Under the pieces are notes generated by a model. It was given only the letters and a program-made list of their open reading frames with translations, searched no databases and was not told the DNA's origin. Shown piece by piece: positions 43,874-53,411 of a DNA stretch of 64,000 bases (position 1 is its first letter; each line of letters begins with the position of its first letter). The DNA comes from an uncultured Ruminococcus sp. (GTDB lineage: Bacteria; Bacillota; Clostridia; Oscillospirales; CAG-272): NCBI GenBank assembly GCA_905202255.1, contig CAJKRH010000004.1, forward strand, positions 1-64,000, given 5' to 3'. Position numbers and translations under genes: made by a program.

Positions 43874-45262
43874 ATGAAATTAATTTACGGTGTAAAAGAC
43901 AAGCCGAAATTCGGGCAGACGCTCGTTTTCGCATTCCAGCAGCTGCTCGCGATTCTTGCGGCAACGATAGCTGTTCCCACCATAGTCGGTAACGGTATGT
44001 CGTCCTCGGCAGCACTCTTCGGCGCGGGCGTAGGTACGCTTGTTTATCTGCTCTTTACCAAGTTCAGAAGCCCTGTATTCGTCGGCTCTTCATTCGCATT
44101 CATCGGCCCCATGCTCTCTGCTTTCGCAGGTGCAGCTTCGGCATCGCTCGGATATGTAGGTCTTATCCTCGGTGCGGTTTTCGCAGGTCTCGTTTATGTT
44201 GTTCTCGCAATCATAGTCAAGCTTGCAGGCGTAAACTGGATAAATAAGCTCATGCCCGCAGTAGTAATCGGTCCTACAGTCTCCATCATCGGTCTTTCGC
44301 TCGCGGGTAATGCCGTAGGCGACCTTCAGAAAGGCAATGTAACTCACATGGTCGATGGAGCGGCAGTACAGAGCGCATCTGTTTACCTTTGCATCCTCTG
44401 TGGTCTCGTAACCCTCGCAACAGTCATCATCTGCTCTGTTTTCGGCAAGAAGATGGCAAGAATGATTCCTTTCATAATCGGTATCGTGGCAGGCTACGGT
44501 CTCGCCGCACTCTTCACGGTAATCGGTAATTTAACAGATACAGCCGCTCTTCAGATAATAAACTTCTCCGCTTTCAAGAATATGCAGTGGTATCCCGACT
44601 TCACATTCATTGAGGCTCTCAAAGGCGTAAAGGAAATCAACGGTGCCTATGTAGCTTCCATAGCAGTGGCATATGTTCCCGTAGCACTCGTGGTATTCGC
44701 AGAGCACATCGCAGACCACAAGAACCTCTCCAGCATCATCGAGCAGGATCTGCTTGAAAACCCCGGACTTTCCAGAACTCTCCTCGGCGACGGTGTAGGC
44801 TCAATGGCAGGCGCTTTCTTCGGCGGATGCCCCAACACAACATACGGCGAATCCGTCGGTTGTGTCGCAATATCCGGCAATGCCTCCGTGGTAACGATAC
44901 TTACCACCGCGATAATGGCAATAGTAGTCTCATTCTTCGCTCCCTTTGTAACCTTCCTTTCCACTATCCCCTCCTGTGTAATGGGCGGTGTGTGCATCGC
45001 ACTCTACGGCTTCATCGCGGTATCGGGTCTCAAGATGCTCCAGCCTGTCGACCTCAACGATAACAGAAATCTCTTCGTGGCTTCCACTATACTCATCACA
45101 GGTATCGGCGGTCTCTCCCTCACATTCGGCAAGGTAACGATAACAACCATCGCCTGCGCTCTCATCCTCGGCATACTCGTAAATCTCCTCACAAACAGCA
45201 AGAGAGAAAACGAGCCCTGCGAGGACCTCGTAGAAGAAGAGCCGAAATGCTCAAAGAAATAA
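43874..45262 (+). CDS. uraA: Uracil permease (NCS2/UraA family)
   Basis: 462 residues, about 14 membrane segments. N-terminal KPKFGQTLVFAFQQLLAILAATIAVP, the substrate-binding VFAEHIADHKNL (His/Glu region) and GDGVGSMAGAFFGGCPNTTYGESVG are hallmark UraA motifs. Proton-coupled uracil import. GGAGG lies 8 bases before this ATG; an upstream in-frame ATG at 43820 overlaps pyrR and is rejected. Co-transcribed with pyrR and ended by a strong terminator. Confidence 0.95.
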   Translation: MKLIYGVKDKPKFGQTLVFAFQQLLAILAATIAVPTIVGNGMSSSAALFGAGVGTLVYLLFTKFRSPVFVGSSFAFIGPMLSAFAGAASASLGYVGLILGAVFAGLVYVVLAIIVKLAGVNWINKLMPAVVIGPTVSIIGLSLAGNAVGDLQKGNVTHMVDGAAVQSASVYLCILCGLVTLATVIICSVFGKKMARMIPFIIGIVAGYGLAALFTVIGNLTDTAALQIINFSAFKNMQWYPDFTFIEALKGVKEINGAYVASIAVAYVPVALVVFAEHIADHKNLSSIIEQDLLENPGLSRTLLGDGVGSMAGAFFGGCPNTTYGESVGCVAISGNASVVTILTTAIMAIVVSFFAPFVTFLSTIPSCVMGGVCIALYGFIAVSGLKMLQPVDLNDNRNLFVASTILITGIGGLSLTFGKVTITTIACALILGILVNLLTNSKRENEPCEDLVEEEPKCSKK

Positions 45263-45277
45263 GCTGAAAAATAAATA

Positions 45278-45310
45278 AAAATATCGGCGTCCGCAGGGAC
45301 GCCGATATTT
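45278..45310 (+). terminator. Terminator after uraA
   Basis: Stem AAATATCGGCGTCC/GGACGCCGATATTT around GCAG, then a T-run. The A-rich other side may also serve the leftward gene at 45322. Confidence 0.88.
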
Positions 45311-45321
45311 TTTATTTCGTT

Positions 45322-45897
45322 TTATTTCGTGTAGAAAGTCTGCTTCGGTCCCGTATCGCGCATGAGCGTATCTGGCGAGCGAAACTTAAAAATATATAAT
45401 ATCGTATCATAGAGGTCGCCTGCACATCCGCCGATATGCATGGCAAGAAGCACGGCGCAGTAAAATTTATCCCACGCGTTTGCAAAAAGGAAAGACGGAA
45501 TGAGAAAAACGGGAGTGAACACGACAAAAGGTGCAAGGAGCGCTGTCATCGCCGCTTTTCTGTAGACATAGATATCGGGCACACCGCAGTACGCGACCGA
45601 AAGCGTAAAACCGAAAGTGAGCTTTCTTCCCGTTGTCAGCTTGTATGCGGCGCCGTGCGTCAGCTCGTGCAGTACGATATACAGAAGCATAGCTACGATT
45701 AAAATGATGCTGTGCAGAAAGTCGTAGTTTTCAAAATAATTCTTCGGCTTGATGATAAGCCATGCGATGGCGATTACCGCCGCCGTTATCGCAAAGCAGG
45801 CGAGATTCATGAGAAGCACGGTTTTTCCCTTTTTCGCATCCACCGTATATGCCTCGGAGTATCCCTCGGGAAGCTCGGTTTCATAAGATTTTTTCAT
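45322..45897 (-). CDS. DUF3267 membrane metalloprotease-like protein
   Basis: 191 residues from the ATG with AAGGAG upstream. About four membrane helices. The HELTH motif (IVLHELTHGAAYKL) lies in the second helix and fits the HExxH zinc site; the later GGCAGDLYDTI could supply another ligand. This is the DUF3267 family, related to site-2-type proteases of unknown substrate. A hairpin separates it from tdk upstream, so expression may be partly independent. The open frame continues upstream to 45993 but that part overlaps tdk. Confidence 0.88.
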   Translation of the reverse strand: MKKSYETELPEGYSEAYTVDAKKGKTVLLMNLACFAITAAVIAIAWLIIKPKNYFENYDFLHSIILIVAMLLYIVLHELTHGAAYKLTTGRKLTFGFTLSVAYCGVPDIYVYRKAAMTALLAPFVVFTPVFLIPSFLFANAWDKFYCAVLLAMHIGGCAGDLYDTILYIFKFRSPDTLMRDTGPKQTFYTK

Positions 45898-45917
45898 GAT
45901 GTTTCTCCTTTGTATAT

Positions 45918-45944
45918 GCAAAATGCCGCAATGCGGCATTTTGC
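45918..45944 (-). terminator. Hairpin between tdk and the DUF3267 gene
   Basis: Stem GCAAAATGCCGC/GCGGCATTTTGC with a 3-base loop. The tail after it on the minus strand (ATATACAAAGGAG) is not T-rich, so it may attenuate or process rather than stop fully. Confidence 0.55.
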
Positions 45945-45950
45945 TATATG

Positions 45951-46535
45951 TTATTTTACCTTTTCGCCGCTTTTTATCGCTCTCGACCAGCATTTATGGC
46001 ACATGGCTACATAGCTGTCGTTTCCGCCGATGAAAACCTGACTGCCCGATGTTATCACATGACCATCGGAATCGATGCGCGCATTGACTATCGCCTTTGC
46101 GCCGCAGGAGCATATGGTTTTTATCTCCGTTATCGAATCGGCTATCTCGAGAAGCCGCCTGCTCCCTGGGAAAAGATGCGTCATAAAGTCTGTGCGCAGT
46201 CCGAAGCAAAGCACGGGAATATTGCGGAAATTGACTATCTCGCGCAACTCGTCTATCTGCTCGGGCGTGAAAAACTGGCATTCGTCCGTGATTATGACAT
46301 CTATCCCGCTCATTTTATCGAGCAGGGCGATGATGCTCTCCTCATGAGAGATGATATCCGCCTTTGCCGAGAGACCTATGCGCGAGGCGATAATCCCCGC
46401 GCCGTCGCGCGTGTCGGTCGACGGCTTTATCAGCCAGACGCGCATTCCGCGCTCTTCGTAATTGAATTTTGTTATCAGCGCGTTTGCGGATTTCGATGAA
46501 CCCATCGCGCCGTATTTGAAATAAAGCTTAGCCAT
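45951..46535 (-). CDS. tdk: Thymidine kinase
   Basis: 194 residues, type II TK. P-loop GAMGSSKSANAL, Walker B-like VIITDECQFFTPEQI with the catalytic Glu following, lasso loop, and a C-terminal zinc ribbon (CSCGAKA... CHKCW). The GSSKS P-loop replaces the more common GSGKT/S but is frequent in this family. Salvages thymidine. It starts 2 bases after the phosphorylase stop, so the two are co-transcribed. Confidence 0.95.
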   Translation of the reverse strand: MAKLYFKYGAMGSSKSANALITKFNYEERGMRVWLIKPSTDTRDGAGIIASRIGLSAKADIISHEESIIALLDKMSGIDVIITDECQFFTPEQIDELREIVNFRNIPVLCFGLRTDFMTHLFPGSRRLLEIADSITEIKTICSCGAKAIVNARIDSDGHVITSGSQVFIGGNDSYVAMCHKCWSRAIKSGEKVK

Positions 46536-46537
46536 GA

Positions 46538-48817
46538 TTATTTCCTTCCTAGATGAACGGTAATCTTCAGTGTCTCTCCCATGGTTGCGGGAACGATATT
46601 GTTTTCATAGCTTACGGGTTTGCCGTTTATCTCCATGGCGAGAACATCGCTTCCCTCTCCGTTTCCGAGGAAAGTTATCTCATAGCGGCAGGAGCGGAAT
46701 ACCTTTGTTATCTTACTGCTCTTCCATGAGAGCGGCAGGCAGGGATCTATGCGCAGACCACTAAGCTCCGCGTGCAGACCGAAAACATATTCCGTTATGC
46801 TCTTGAGCATCCATGAGCTCGAAGCCGTTCTCCAGCTCTGACCGGGCGTGCCCGCGCGGTAGCCTGTTTCGGGTGCGAAATAAGAATTGAACATCGCATA
46901 AGGCTCGCCGCATTTTACGGCATAATCCATGTCTGAGGGGAGCATCTTCTTTATGCCCTCTTCCACGCGGTCGGGACGGCGGAGAATGCTGTCCACGGCA
47001 AGTTTCCATGCGGAGGGATGCAGGTAGATACCGCCGTTATCCTGAACGCCGGGCATCTTTTCCGCCATGGAGCCGATATAGCTGTACTGATGAGAATATG
47101 CGGGATAAGCAAGGCGTATGCCGAGATCCGTCTCGAGTATCTCCTCCGCCTTGTCCATGGCACCTGCGGCGCGTTCGCCCATGCCGGCAAAAACAGACCA
47201 GAGCTGCGGGATGAGGAATATTCTTCCCTCTTCGCAGTCGGAGGCACCCATCTTTATATCGTCATCGGTGCGGGCGTAAATATAGTAGCCGCCTTTTTCG
47301 TCCCAGCCGTATTCGTTTATGCGGCGCTCCATGATTGCGGCGCGCTCGCGCGCAAGCTTGGCATCAGCACTCTTGCCGAGCCAGTCGGCGATTTCCGCAA
47401 GCATTTTCGCGGCGCGTACCCATGCTATCGAGAGCCATACGGAAACGCCCTTGCCGCCCAGACCCGCATAGTTTACGCAGTCGTTCCAGTCGCCGCCCCA
47501 TATGCGGACAAGACCATACAAACCTTGGAAATTGTAGAGATAATCCACAGAGCGGCGGATATGCTCGTAAACAGAGCCGCACGAACCGTTATTGAACTTG
47601 ACTTCTTCAAGCAGAAGTTCGGGCTTGCCGAGCTCGCGGATTATCGTATGAACGGCAAATGTCATCCATACGGTATTGTCGGCAAAATTTCTGTCGGCGA
47701 TATTGCCGCCTATTATCGTTCTCGGCGCATAGCCGTTTTCATACTGATAGGAAAGCACGCGCTTCATGCGCTCCCATGCGAGCGTGGGATTTATCGCGGC
47801 GAGACATTCCGTGTCGCTTGTCATATCGCGATATCCGTTGTGACGCACGCGTGCCCAGCGGCTGCCCATATCCGTGGCGTAACGGAGCCAGCCGTTGTAG
47901 AGATAATTGAGATGTTCGATAGGCGTCTCTATCTCGACATCGTGCAGGCGGAGCGCATATTTCTTCTCCATCTCGGCAAATTCGCTCGCAACGGATTCGT
48001 CAGTGGGACGGAGAATTTCATCCTCGGAGAGTGCCGCGCCGACTATATAATGAACCGTCCTGCTCTCGCCCGCGCCGAGCGTGAGCGTATTTTCGAGAAC
48101 ATAGCAGAGCTTTTCGGAATTGCAGTCGCTTCCCGTACAGCCGCTTCCCTTGCGCAGAGCGACGGGATGCTGTTCGTCTCCGTAGGGACCGATGAATGCG
48201 TTTCTTCTCGCATCGAAGCCCGTCGCCTCCTCGGAGGAAGCCATATAACCCCATACAGGACGGTTGCGCTTACTGTAGAAAGGCATATAGTATCTGCCGA
48301 AAACGGCGTTTTTCGCCTTATTGAAGCCGCCCCATGCGAGATTGTAGCCCTGCGGCTTGTAGGGGTCGTCCAGTTCTGTTTTCGCATAGGAAATGACTTT
48401 CAGCTCGCGCGCCTTATCGGAATTGTTTGTGAGCGTGACGCTCCATATCTCGTATTTGCCCTCGTTCGGCACGAAAATGCGGACAGCGCTCTTTACATCA
48501 TTATATAAAAGGGAGATGGCACTGCTTCCGTTGCTGTGAGCGCAGGAAAAATCAGTGTAGCCGTAGCCTATCGGCAGACCGAAAGCGCTCCATGAGTTCT
48601 CACCCTCGCAGATGAAAATGTTTCTGTTTGAGAGGAGCGGGATTCTTCTGCCCATGTCGTCCTGCGCAAAACCCTCGCCGAAGCCGACCTGCGATGTGAA
48701 GGTGACATACTCGTCATTATACATATAATTATACCAGTGGCGGGGAGTCTCCGGCTCCGTTATCACAAAGGTGGAACCGTCGCCCTCGAAATGTCCGTAC
48801 CATTTGTATCCGTTCAT
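46538..48817 (-). CDS. GH94-like glycoside phosphorylase
   Basis: 759 residues. The N-terminal beta-sandwich begins FVITEPETPRHWYNYMYND, and the (alpha/alpha)6 core contains IWGGDWNDCVNYAGLGGKGVSVW with the Asp that acts as general acid in cellobiose/chitobiose phosphorylases, then DNGGIYLHPSAWK and TGYRAGTPGQSWRTASSSWML. It probably splits a beta-linked disaccharide with phosphate to sugar-1-phosphate. No signal peptide, so intracellular. Donor unit (glucose, GlcNAc or a sugar acid) cannot be fixed from sequence reading alone. Own promoter; tdk follows at once. Confidence 0.85.
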   Translation of the reverse strand: MNGYKWYGHFEGDGSTFVITEPETPRHWYNYMYNDEYVTFTSQVGFGEGFAQDDMGRRIPLLSNRNIFICEGENSWSAFGLPIGYGYTDFSCAHSNGSSAISLLYNDVKSAVRIFVPNEGKYEIWSVTLTNNSDKARELKVISYAKTELDDPYKPQGYNLAWGGFNKAKNAVFGRYYMPFYSKRNRPVWGYMASSEEATGFDARRNAFIGPYGDEQHPVALRKGSGCTGSDCNSEKLCYVLENTLTLGAGESRTVHYIVGAALSEDEILRPTDESVASEFAEMEKKYALRLHDVEIETPIEHLNYLYNGWLRYATDMGSRWARVRHNGYRDMTSDTECLAAINPTLAWERMKRVLSYQYENGYAPRTIIGGNIADRNFADNTVWMTFAVHTIIRELGKPELLLEEVKFNNGSCGSVYEHIRRSVDYLYNFQGLYGLVRIWGGDWNDCVNYAGLGGKGVSVWLSIAWVRAAKMLAEIADWLGKSADAKLARERAAIMERRINEYGWDEKGGYYIYARTDDDIKMGASDCEEGRIFLIPQLWSVFAGMGERAAGAMDKAEEILETDLGIRLAYPAYSHQYSYIGSMAEKMPGVQDNGGIYLHPSAWKLAVDSILRRPDRVEEGIKKMLPSDMDYAVKCGEPYAMFNSYFAPETGYRAGTPGQSWRTASSSWMLKSITEYVFGLHAELSGLRIDPCLPLSWKSSKITKVFRSCRYEITFLGNGEGSDVLAMEINGKPVSYENNIVPATMGETLKITVHLGRK

Positions 48818-48862
48818 AAGAAAAAATCTCCTGTGAAATTATTTTTTTGGCTTAATACATTC

Positions 48863-48891
48863 ATTATAGCGTTTCTGGCGCGGAATTTCAA
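48863..48891 (-). promoter_or_regulatory. Promoter of the GH94-tdk transcript
   Basis: Minus strand TTGAAA, 17 bases, TATAAT, about 45 bases before the ATG. Confidence 0.65.
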
Positions 48892-48951
48892 TACAAAAAG
48901 CCCCGAAATTTTTGTATTTTTACGCTTTTTTTAATAAAATCAAAAATCATA

Positions 48952-48980
48952 TTGCCAAAAAGGCGGTTTTATGGTAATAT
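48952..48980 (+). promoter_or_regulatory. Promoter of the CPBP-tadA transcript
   Basis: TTGCCA, 17 bases, TAATAT, about 30 bases before the TTG start, divergent from the GH94 promoter. Confidence 0.55.
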
Positions 48981-49009
48981 GATAGAAACGAAAGTCGGGG
49001 AGGTGCGAA

Positions 49010-49849
49010 TTGAAGAATAAAGCTAAAGCGACAGCTTCGCTTGCATCTGTGGCAATGTTATGTCATATGCTTCTCCATATAGCAAGCTCTGCCCTGCTGT
49101 CAGGGTTGCACGGCGCCGTCAGAATCGGCATTTCCATACTGTTTACGGTGCTTCGGCTCGGCATACCGATACTCATAATGAAATTCGGCGGCAAAAAGCT
49201 CGCTCTCGGAGACTATTCATGCAATGTCTCTTTTGGCGGCTCGGAATATTTTGCGGTGTTTGCCGCAAGCTTCACGGCGATATTTCTTTTTGGTCTTGCC
49301 TATTCGCTGATTTTCCCATCCAAGTCATCGGCTGTTCCGGATACATCGCTCGAGCGCATTCTTTCCGCAGTGCTTCTGATAGCTCTGCCGGCATTTCTCG
49401 AGGAATATCTGATGCGCCGCATGATAGCGGGAAAACTTGCCGTATACAACAGATCTGCCGCGATGATAATCTCCGCGCTTCTCTTCGCCCTGATGCATTT
49501 CTCTGCGGAAAAGTTCCCTTATACATTCGTTTGCGGTCTGATTCTCGGAGCGACTTATCTGAAAACAGGCTCGTTTGTCATCGTCATGGCTGTGCATTTT
49601 CTGAATAATCTGACAGCCTATGCCTCCGGTGTGCTCTCGGCTTTCTGCACGGCGCGCACCTGCAATATCGTAACGCTTGCTTTCGCCGCCGCGTGCCTCG
49701 CGGTAACTCTCATCATGATGCCGCGCCTTATGCGCGCGCTGAAAAAAGAGTCTGCGCAGGATGCCGAAACGGGCGCGACGGAGATGCTCTCTCCCGTGTT
49801 TTTCCTGTATGTGATTTCAGCCATGGTTCATCAGATTTTCTTCAAGTGA
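49010..49849 (+). CDS. CPBP (CAAX) family intramembrane metalloprotease
   Basis: 279 residues with about eight membrane segments. Motif 1 is LEEYLMRRMIAGKL (EExxxR type), motif 2 FALMHFSAEKFP, motif 3 VMAVHFLNNL: the Glu/His set of Rce1-like proteases. Starts with TTG, supported by GGGGAGG 6 bases upstream and no better ATG. Bacterial members process peptides or confer bacteriocin immunity; no bacteriocin genes are adjacent. Followed 7 bases later by tadA. Confidence 0.9.
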   Translation: MKNKAKATASLASVAMLCHMLLHIASSALLSGLHGAVRIGISILFTVLRLGIPILIMKFGGKKLALGDYSCNVSFGGSEYFAVFAASFTAIFLFGLAYSLIFPSKSSAVPDTSLERILSAVLLIALPAFLEEYLMRRMIAGKLAVYNRSAAMIISALLFALMHFSAEKFPYTFVCGLILGATYLKTGSFVIVMAVHFLNNLTAYASGVLSAFCTARTCNIVTLAFAAACLAVTLIMMPRLMRALKKESAQDAETGATEMLSPVFFLYVISAMVHQIFFK

Positions 49850-49856
49850 GGTACAT

Positions 49857-50321
49857 ATGGAAGAAAAATACATGCTCGAAGCGATAGAAGAGGCAAAAAA
49901 AGCGGCGGCTCTGCTCGAAACGCCCGTCGGTGCCGTCATAGTATGCGACGGTGTGATAGTCGGCAGAGGCTACAATACGAGAGAAACGGACAAAAACGCG
50001 CTTTGTCACGCCGAAATCAAGGCAATAGACGAAGCATGCCGCACGCTCGGCGGCTGGCGACTGCATAAATGCGATATGTATGTCACGCTCGAGCCCTGCC
50101 CGATGTGTGCGGGCGCGATAATAAATGCCCGCATCAGGCGCGTTTTTTTCGGTGCGCGGGATGAAAAGGCAGGCTCTTTCGGCACCAAAACGGATTTTCT
50201 CGCAGTCGGCTACAATCATAAGCCCGAGGTGACGGGCGGACTGATGGAGGACGAATGTTCCCGTCTTTTATCGGATTTTTTCATAAAATTGCGGGAATTG
50301 AAAAAATCGCACAAAAAATGA
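49857..50321 (+). CDS. tadA: tRNA-specific adenosine deaminase
   Basis: 154 residues. Zinc site and catalytic Glu in CHAEIKAID and the second zinc motif in EPCPMCAGAIINARI; FGARDEKAGSFGT is also typical. Converts A34 to inosine in tRNA-Arg(ACG). It probably shares a transcript with the CPBP gene. GAGG lies 5 bases before the ATG. Confidence 0.94.
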   Translation: MEEKYMLEAIEEAKKAAALLETPVGAVIVCDGVIVGRGYNTRETDKNALCHAEIKAIDEACRTLGGWRLHKCDMYVTLEPCPMCAGAIINARIRRVFFGARDEKAGSFGTKTDFLAVGYNHKPEVTGGLMEDECSRLLSDFFIKLRELKKSHKK

Positions 50322-50355
50322 CAGAATAATTTTATGCTTTTCTTTAAGAAAAGAT

Positions 50356-50384
50356 TTGACAATTGAACAAAAGAGTGGTATAAT
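50356..50384 (+). promoter_or_regulatory. Promoter of the DUF3048 gene
   Basis: TTGACA, 17 bases, TATAAT: full consensus, about 50 bases before the ATG. Confidence 0.88.
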
Positions 50385-50435
50385 ACAATTGTATTAAGGT
50401 ATCGCTCGTGATACAAAAAAACAGGAGTTGGAAAA

Positions 50436-51737
50436 ATGAAAAGAGAATTTAAACAGTTAATCGTGGTTTTTGCTCTCGTTATTGCCCTTGTGGCAGTAGG
50501 TTGCTTAGTATCCGGCTGCGGTAAAAAACAGCCCGATCCGACCCAGACCACCACGGATCCCGTATGGACCATCCCTACATCCGGAGACAGCACATCATCA
50601 TCTGAAACAACAAAAAGCAGCGAAACAACCGCTACAAATGATACTTCTACAACGGCTTCGTCCACAAAACCCGTAGTTCCCCCGTCAGGCGAATATACAA
50701 ATCCTCTTACAGGTCTTCCCTGCAAGAAAGATGTTTCCGCAAAGCGTCCGATAGCTGTCATTGTTGACAATATCCAGTTCGCTTATCCCCGTCAGTCCGG
50801 TCTTACTCAGGCCGATATCCTCTATGAGGGTCTCGTAGCTCCCGGTATCACCCGTTTTATGGCTGTCATCGCGGATTATGACGACCTTAACCCGATATGC
50901 AATCTCCGCTCCGGCAGAGATTATCATATCTTCAGCGCGTTCAACCATGACGCCATCCTCGTTTGTCACAGCGGCGCTATAGTAGCTTCTCCCTCCACAA
51001 ACGAGCTCTTCGCTTCCATAGCCGAAAGACTTTACGGCCGTTATATTTCTTCCAAGGGCAAAATTTACTACGGATATGTAAACACCAAGGATGAGGCTCG
51101 CTTCTCTCAGGCTGAAAGCGGCAAAAAGTATGGCACTATCAAGGATTACGGCGCTCGCAAGGATCTCCAGTGGGATACGCTTTTCGTATCAAGCGCTTTC
51201 AAGGACACTCTCAAATATGGTCTCTGCACATATGTCAAGGGCTTCAGTGCAGACCGCTCAAAGAGCGAAAGTCTCAGCTTCATGACATACGGCACATCCG
51301 CAAATATGCCGAATGCACAGACAGCAAACAGAGTTATCGTTTCCTTCTCTCTCGAAAAAGCAACGGGAAGCAAAAATGTTGAGTACACATATACAAACGG
51401 CAGATACTACCGCAATCAGGACGGCAGTGCCCACAAGGATGCCGTAACAGGCGAACAGCTCTCTTTCAAGAACCTTATCACGCTCAATACACAGGTTACC
51501 AACTATGCAGGTACCAAGGAAGACCCGAACCTTGCCGATATCGTTGTTATCGGCAGCGGCACGGGTATGTATATAAGCGAGGGCAAGGCTATCGAGATAA
51601 GATGGAGCAAGTCCGGCGAGACAACACCCCTCGTTCTCACATATGCTGACGGCACACCTCTCAAGCTCAACGCTGGCAATACATGCATCTCTTTCGTAAA
51701 CAGAGCAGATGCTTCTTCCGTCAGAGTTCTCGGCTGA
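50436..51737 (+). CDS. yerB: DUF3048 lipoprotein (YerB family)
   Basis: 433 residues. Signal peptide with lipobox LVSGC (Cys28), a Thr/Ser-rich linker (about 35-85), then the DUF3048 domain: NPLTGLPC, RPIAVIVDNIQFAYPRQSGLTQADILYEGLVAPGITRFMAV, LRSGRDYHI and a C-terminal strand part with GTGMYISEGKAIEIRWSKS. YerB-type proteins are widespread in Firmicutes and of unknown function, probably acting at the cell surface. Monocistronic, with a consensus promoter. The accessory region begins right after it. Confidence 0.92.
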   Translation: MKREFKQLIVVFALVIALVAVGCLVSGCGKKQPDPTQTTTDPVWTIPTSGDSTSSSETTKSSETTATNDTSTTASSTKPVVPPSGEYTNPLTGLPCKKDVSAKRPIAVIVDNIQFAYPRQSGLTQADILYEGLVAPGITRFMAVIADYDDLNPICNLRSGRDYHIFSAFNHDAILVCHSGAIVASPSTNELFASIAERLYGRYISSKGKIYYGYVNTKDEARFSQAESGKKYGTIKDYGARKDLQWDTLFVSSAFKDTLKYGLCTYVKGFSADRSKSESLSFMTYGTSANMPNAQTANRVIVSFSLEKATGSKNVEYTYTNGRYYRNQDGSAHKDAVTGEQLSFKNLITLNTQVTNYAGTKEDPNLADIVVIGSGTGMYISEGKAIEIRWSKSGETTPLVLTYADGTPLKLNAGNTCISFVNRADASSVRVLG

Positions 51738-51785
51738 TAGCCGTAGCAAATAACAAAGCAGATTTAAATACGGATTTCCGTTAGT

Positions 51786-51913
51786 TAGTCATAACCACCG
51801 GCAAAGCCGGTGGCTTGCACAGCCCTATAAGGGCATGGTACTGGCAGGGCTGAAAGCCCTCTGAAAAGTCTGCCAACCGCAAGCGGTCTCAAGCAACCGC
51901 TAAAGCGGTTGGC
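51786..51913. repeat. Terminal hairpins of an IS200/IS605-type remnant
   Basis: Successive stems CCACCGGC/GCCGGTGG, AGCCCT/AGGGCT and AACCGC...GCGGTT precede a transposase fragment. Such hairpins are the recognition structures of IS200/IS605 ends. Confidence 0.65.
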
Positions 51914-52195
51914 TTATTTTTTGCTTGCGTGCACCGGCTCACCCGTAAACGGGTCAACCAACTCTTTTATACTCATTTGTTCATACGCCAGATCCTCTTG
52001 CAGCTGATTCCGTATGTATTCGGCAATTGCCTTTTTGTTCTTTCCCAGTGTATCAACATAGTATCCTCTGCACCAAAATTCTCTGTTGCCATATCTGTAT
52101 TTCATATTTGCGTGTTTGTCGAATATCATCAAACTACTTTTCCCTTTCAGATATCCCATAAAACTCGACACACTGATCTTCGGCTGTATGGACAA
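51914..52195 (-). pseudogene. tnpA: IS200/IS605 TnpA (Y1 transposase) remnant
   Basis: 93 in-frame residues matching the C-terminal two-thirds of TnpA: ISVSSFMGYLKGKSSLMIF, KYRYGNREFWCRGYYVDTLGKN (with the catalytic Tyr) and AEYIRNQLQEDLAYEQMSIKELVDPFTGEP. The N-terminal part with the HUH motif is missing; a disturbed HIVFVHTAEDQ stretch persists upstream around 52130-52240. A full TnpA has about 140-155 residues, so this copy cannot work alone. Confidence 0.82.
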
Positions 52196-52367
52196 ATACT
52201 ATGTGAGGGATGAATAAGAACCAAAACAACAGTTGGCGCCTGCCATCGGTTGATTTTCTATCAAAACAGTTTAGCTGACTTGCCAAATGATATCTGTACT
52301 TTCCACAAGATTTCGGATACAATAAAATCGCGGTCGACCGAAAAACAAAAATAAGGAGCGATAAAAT

Positions 52368-53144
52368 ATGAAAACATTTGGAGAAAAAATAGCCGAGCTT
52401 CGCAAAGAAAGAGGTATCACGCAGGAAAATCTCGCCGGAATCATCGGCGTTTCTGCACAGGCGATTTCAAAATGGGAAAACAACGCGACCATGCCCGATA
52501 TTATGCTTCTCCCGATTATAGCAGATACACTTGGAGTGACGATTGATGAACTTTTCGGAATCAGGCGTAAGGTGCAGGAAAAGCCGCTCAATTGCGAAGA
52601 AACTCCCAAGGCCGTTTACGACCAGATATTGAATACCATGTGGAGATCGGGAGATAACAACGATTTTGCGGAAAGAGCAAAAGCGCAGTTTGCGAAGAAC
52701 CCATACGAGCACAGCGGATTCGTTTCCGAAGTTGCCGGTGCGGCATATGCAAATAAGGATATTGCTCTCACATATCTCCCGAGCGATAAGGAATCCTTGA
52801 AACTGCTTGAAAATGAAGATGCGGCAGAACTTTTGAAAATGCTTTCCGATAAAAATGTGCGCCTTGTGCTTGCGTATCAATTTGAAAATCCGGAAAAAGC
52901 ATTTACGGCTTCCTCTGCTGCCGCAAAGGTCGGGATATCCGAGGAAGAGGCGAAAGCCGCACTTGAAAAACTGTTTGAATGCAACATGACTACGGCAAGG
53001 GATATCGATGCGGGTTTGGAAGAAATGTTGCGGATTTATCAGGCGTGGGGCACATATAAAATGCCGCTGCTTTTGTTCCCGCTCCTCTCACTGGCAGACC
53101 GTCTCGCGCATTTCAGAGAGAATTGGTACGGCTTCAGAGGATAA
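52368..53144 (+). CDS. XRE-family transcriptional regulator (258 aa)
   Basis: N-terminal HTH (about 4-60): EKIAELRKERGITQENLAGIIGVSAQAISKWENNATMPD. The remainder is helical, with KNPYEHSGFVSEVAGAAYANKDIALTYLPSDKESLKLLE and a winged-helix-like FTASSAAAKVGISEEEAKAALEKLFECNM, then a C-terminal RIYQAWGTYKMP piece. AAGGAG before the ATG. Likely senses a small molecule or stress; target unknown. It follows the IS remnant and ends at a long hairpin terminator. Confidence 0.85.
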   Translation: MKTFGEKIAELRKERGITQENLAGIIGVSAQAISKWENNATMPDIMLLPIIADTLGVTIDELFGIRRKVQEKPLNCEETPKAVYDQILNTMWRSGDNNDFAERAKAQFAKNPYEHSGFVSEVAGAAYANKDIALTYLPSDKESLKLLENEDAAELLKMLSDKNVRLVLAYQFENPEKAFTASSAAAKVGISEEEAKAALEKLFECNMTTARDIDAGLEEMLRIYQAWGTYKMPLLLFPLLSLADRLAHFRENWYGFRG

Positions 53145-53191
53145 CAATCGAAAGTGAGCCATCCTCCCGTCGGTGAAAACGGGAGCCAAGG

Positions 53192-53250
53192 GTGAGTATC
53201 AGAAGATTTTGCAGAGTGCAACTCTGCTTTCTTCCGATGCTCACTTTTTC
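53192..53250 (+). terminator. Long hairpin terminator after the XRE gene
   Basis: Imperfect stem GTGAG-ATC-GAAGA...GCAGAG pairing with CTCTGC...TCTTC-GAT-CTCAC, followed by TTTTTCTTTTT. Confidence 0.7.
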
Positions 53251-53292
53251 TTTTTCAAAAAAACGGAGGTGTTATATGAAAGAATCAAACTA

Positions 53293-53407
53293 CGGAGAAT
53301 CAACGGAAGCGTTTCTCTGGATAACGCAATCGAATGGCAGAAATAAATTTGGGATCGCAAATTTTTTGATGCGGAAAACAAAGAAAAGCCCCGCCGAAGC
53401 GGGGCAA
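53293..53407. repeat. 115 bp duplicated gene-end plus terminator, copy 1
   Basis: Matches 54621-54735 at 110 of 115 positions. It encodes the peptide RINGSVSLDNAIEWQK and stop, then carries a CCCCGC/GCGGGG terminator. This copy is cut off from its gene. Confidence 0.85.
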
Positions 53408-53411
53408 AAAA

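Noticed and set aside
47018..48508. 496-codon plus-strand open frame inside the GH94-like gene
   Set aside because: Antisense of a clear family member; composition typical of a shadow frame.
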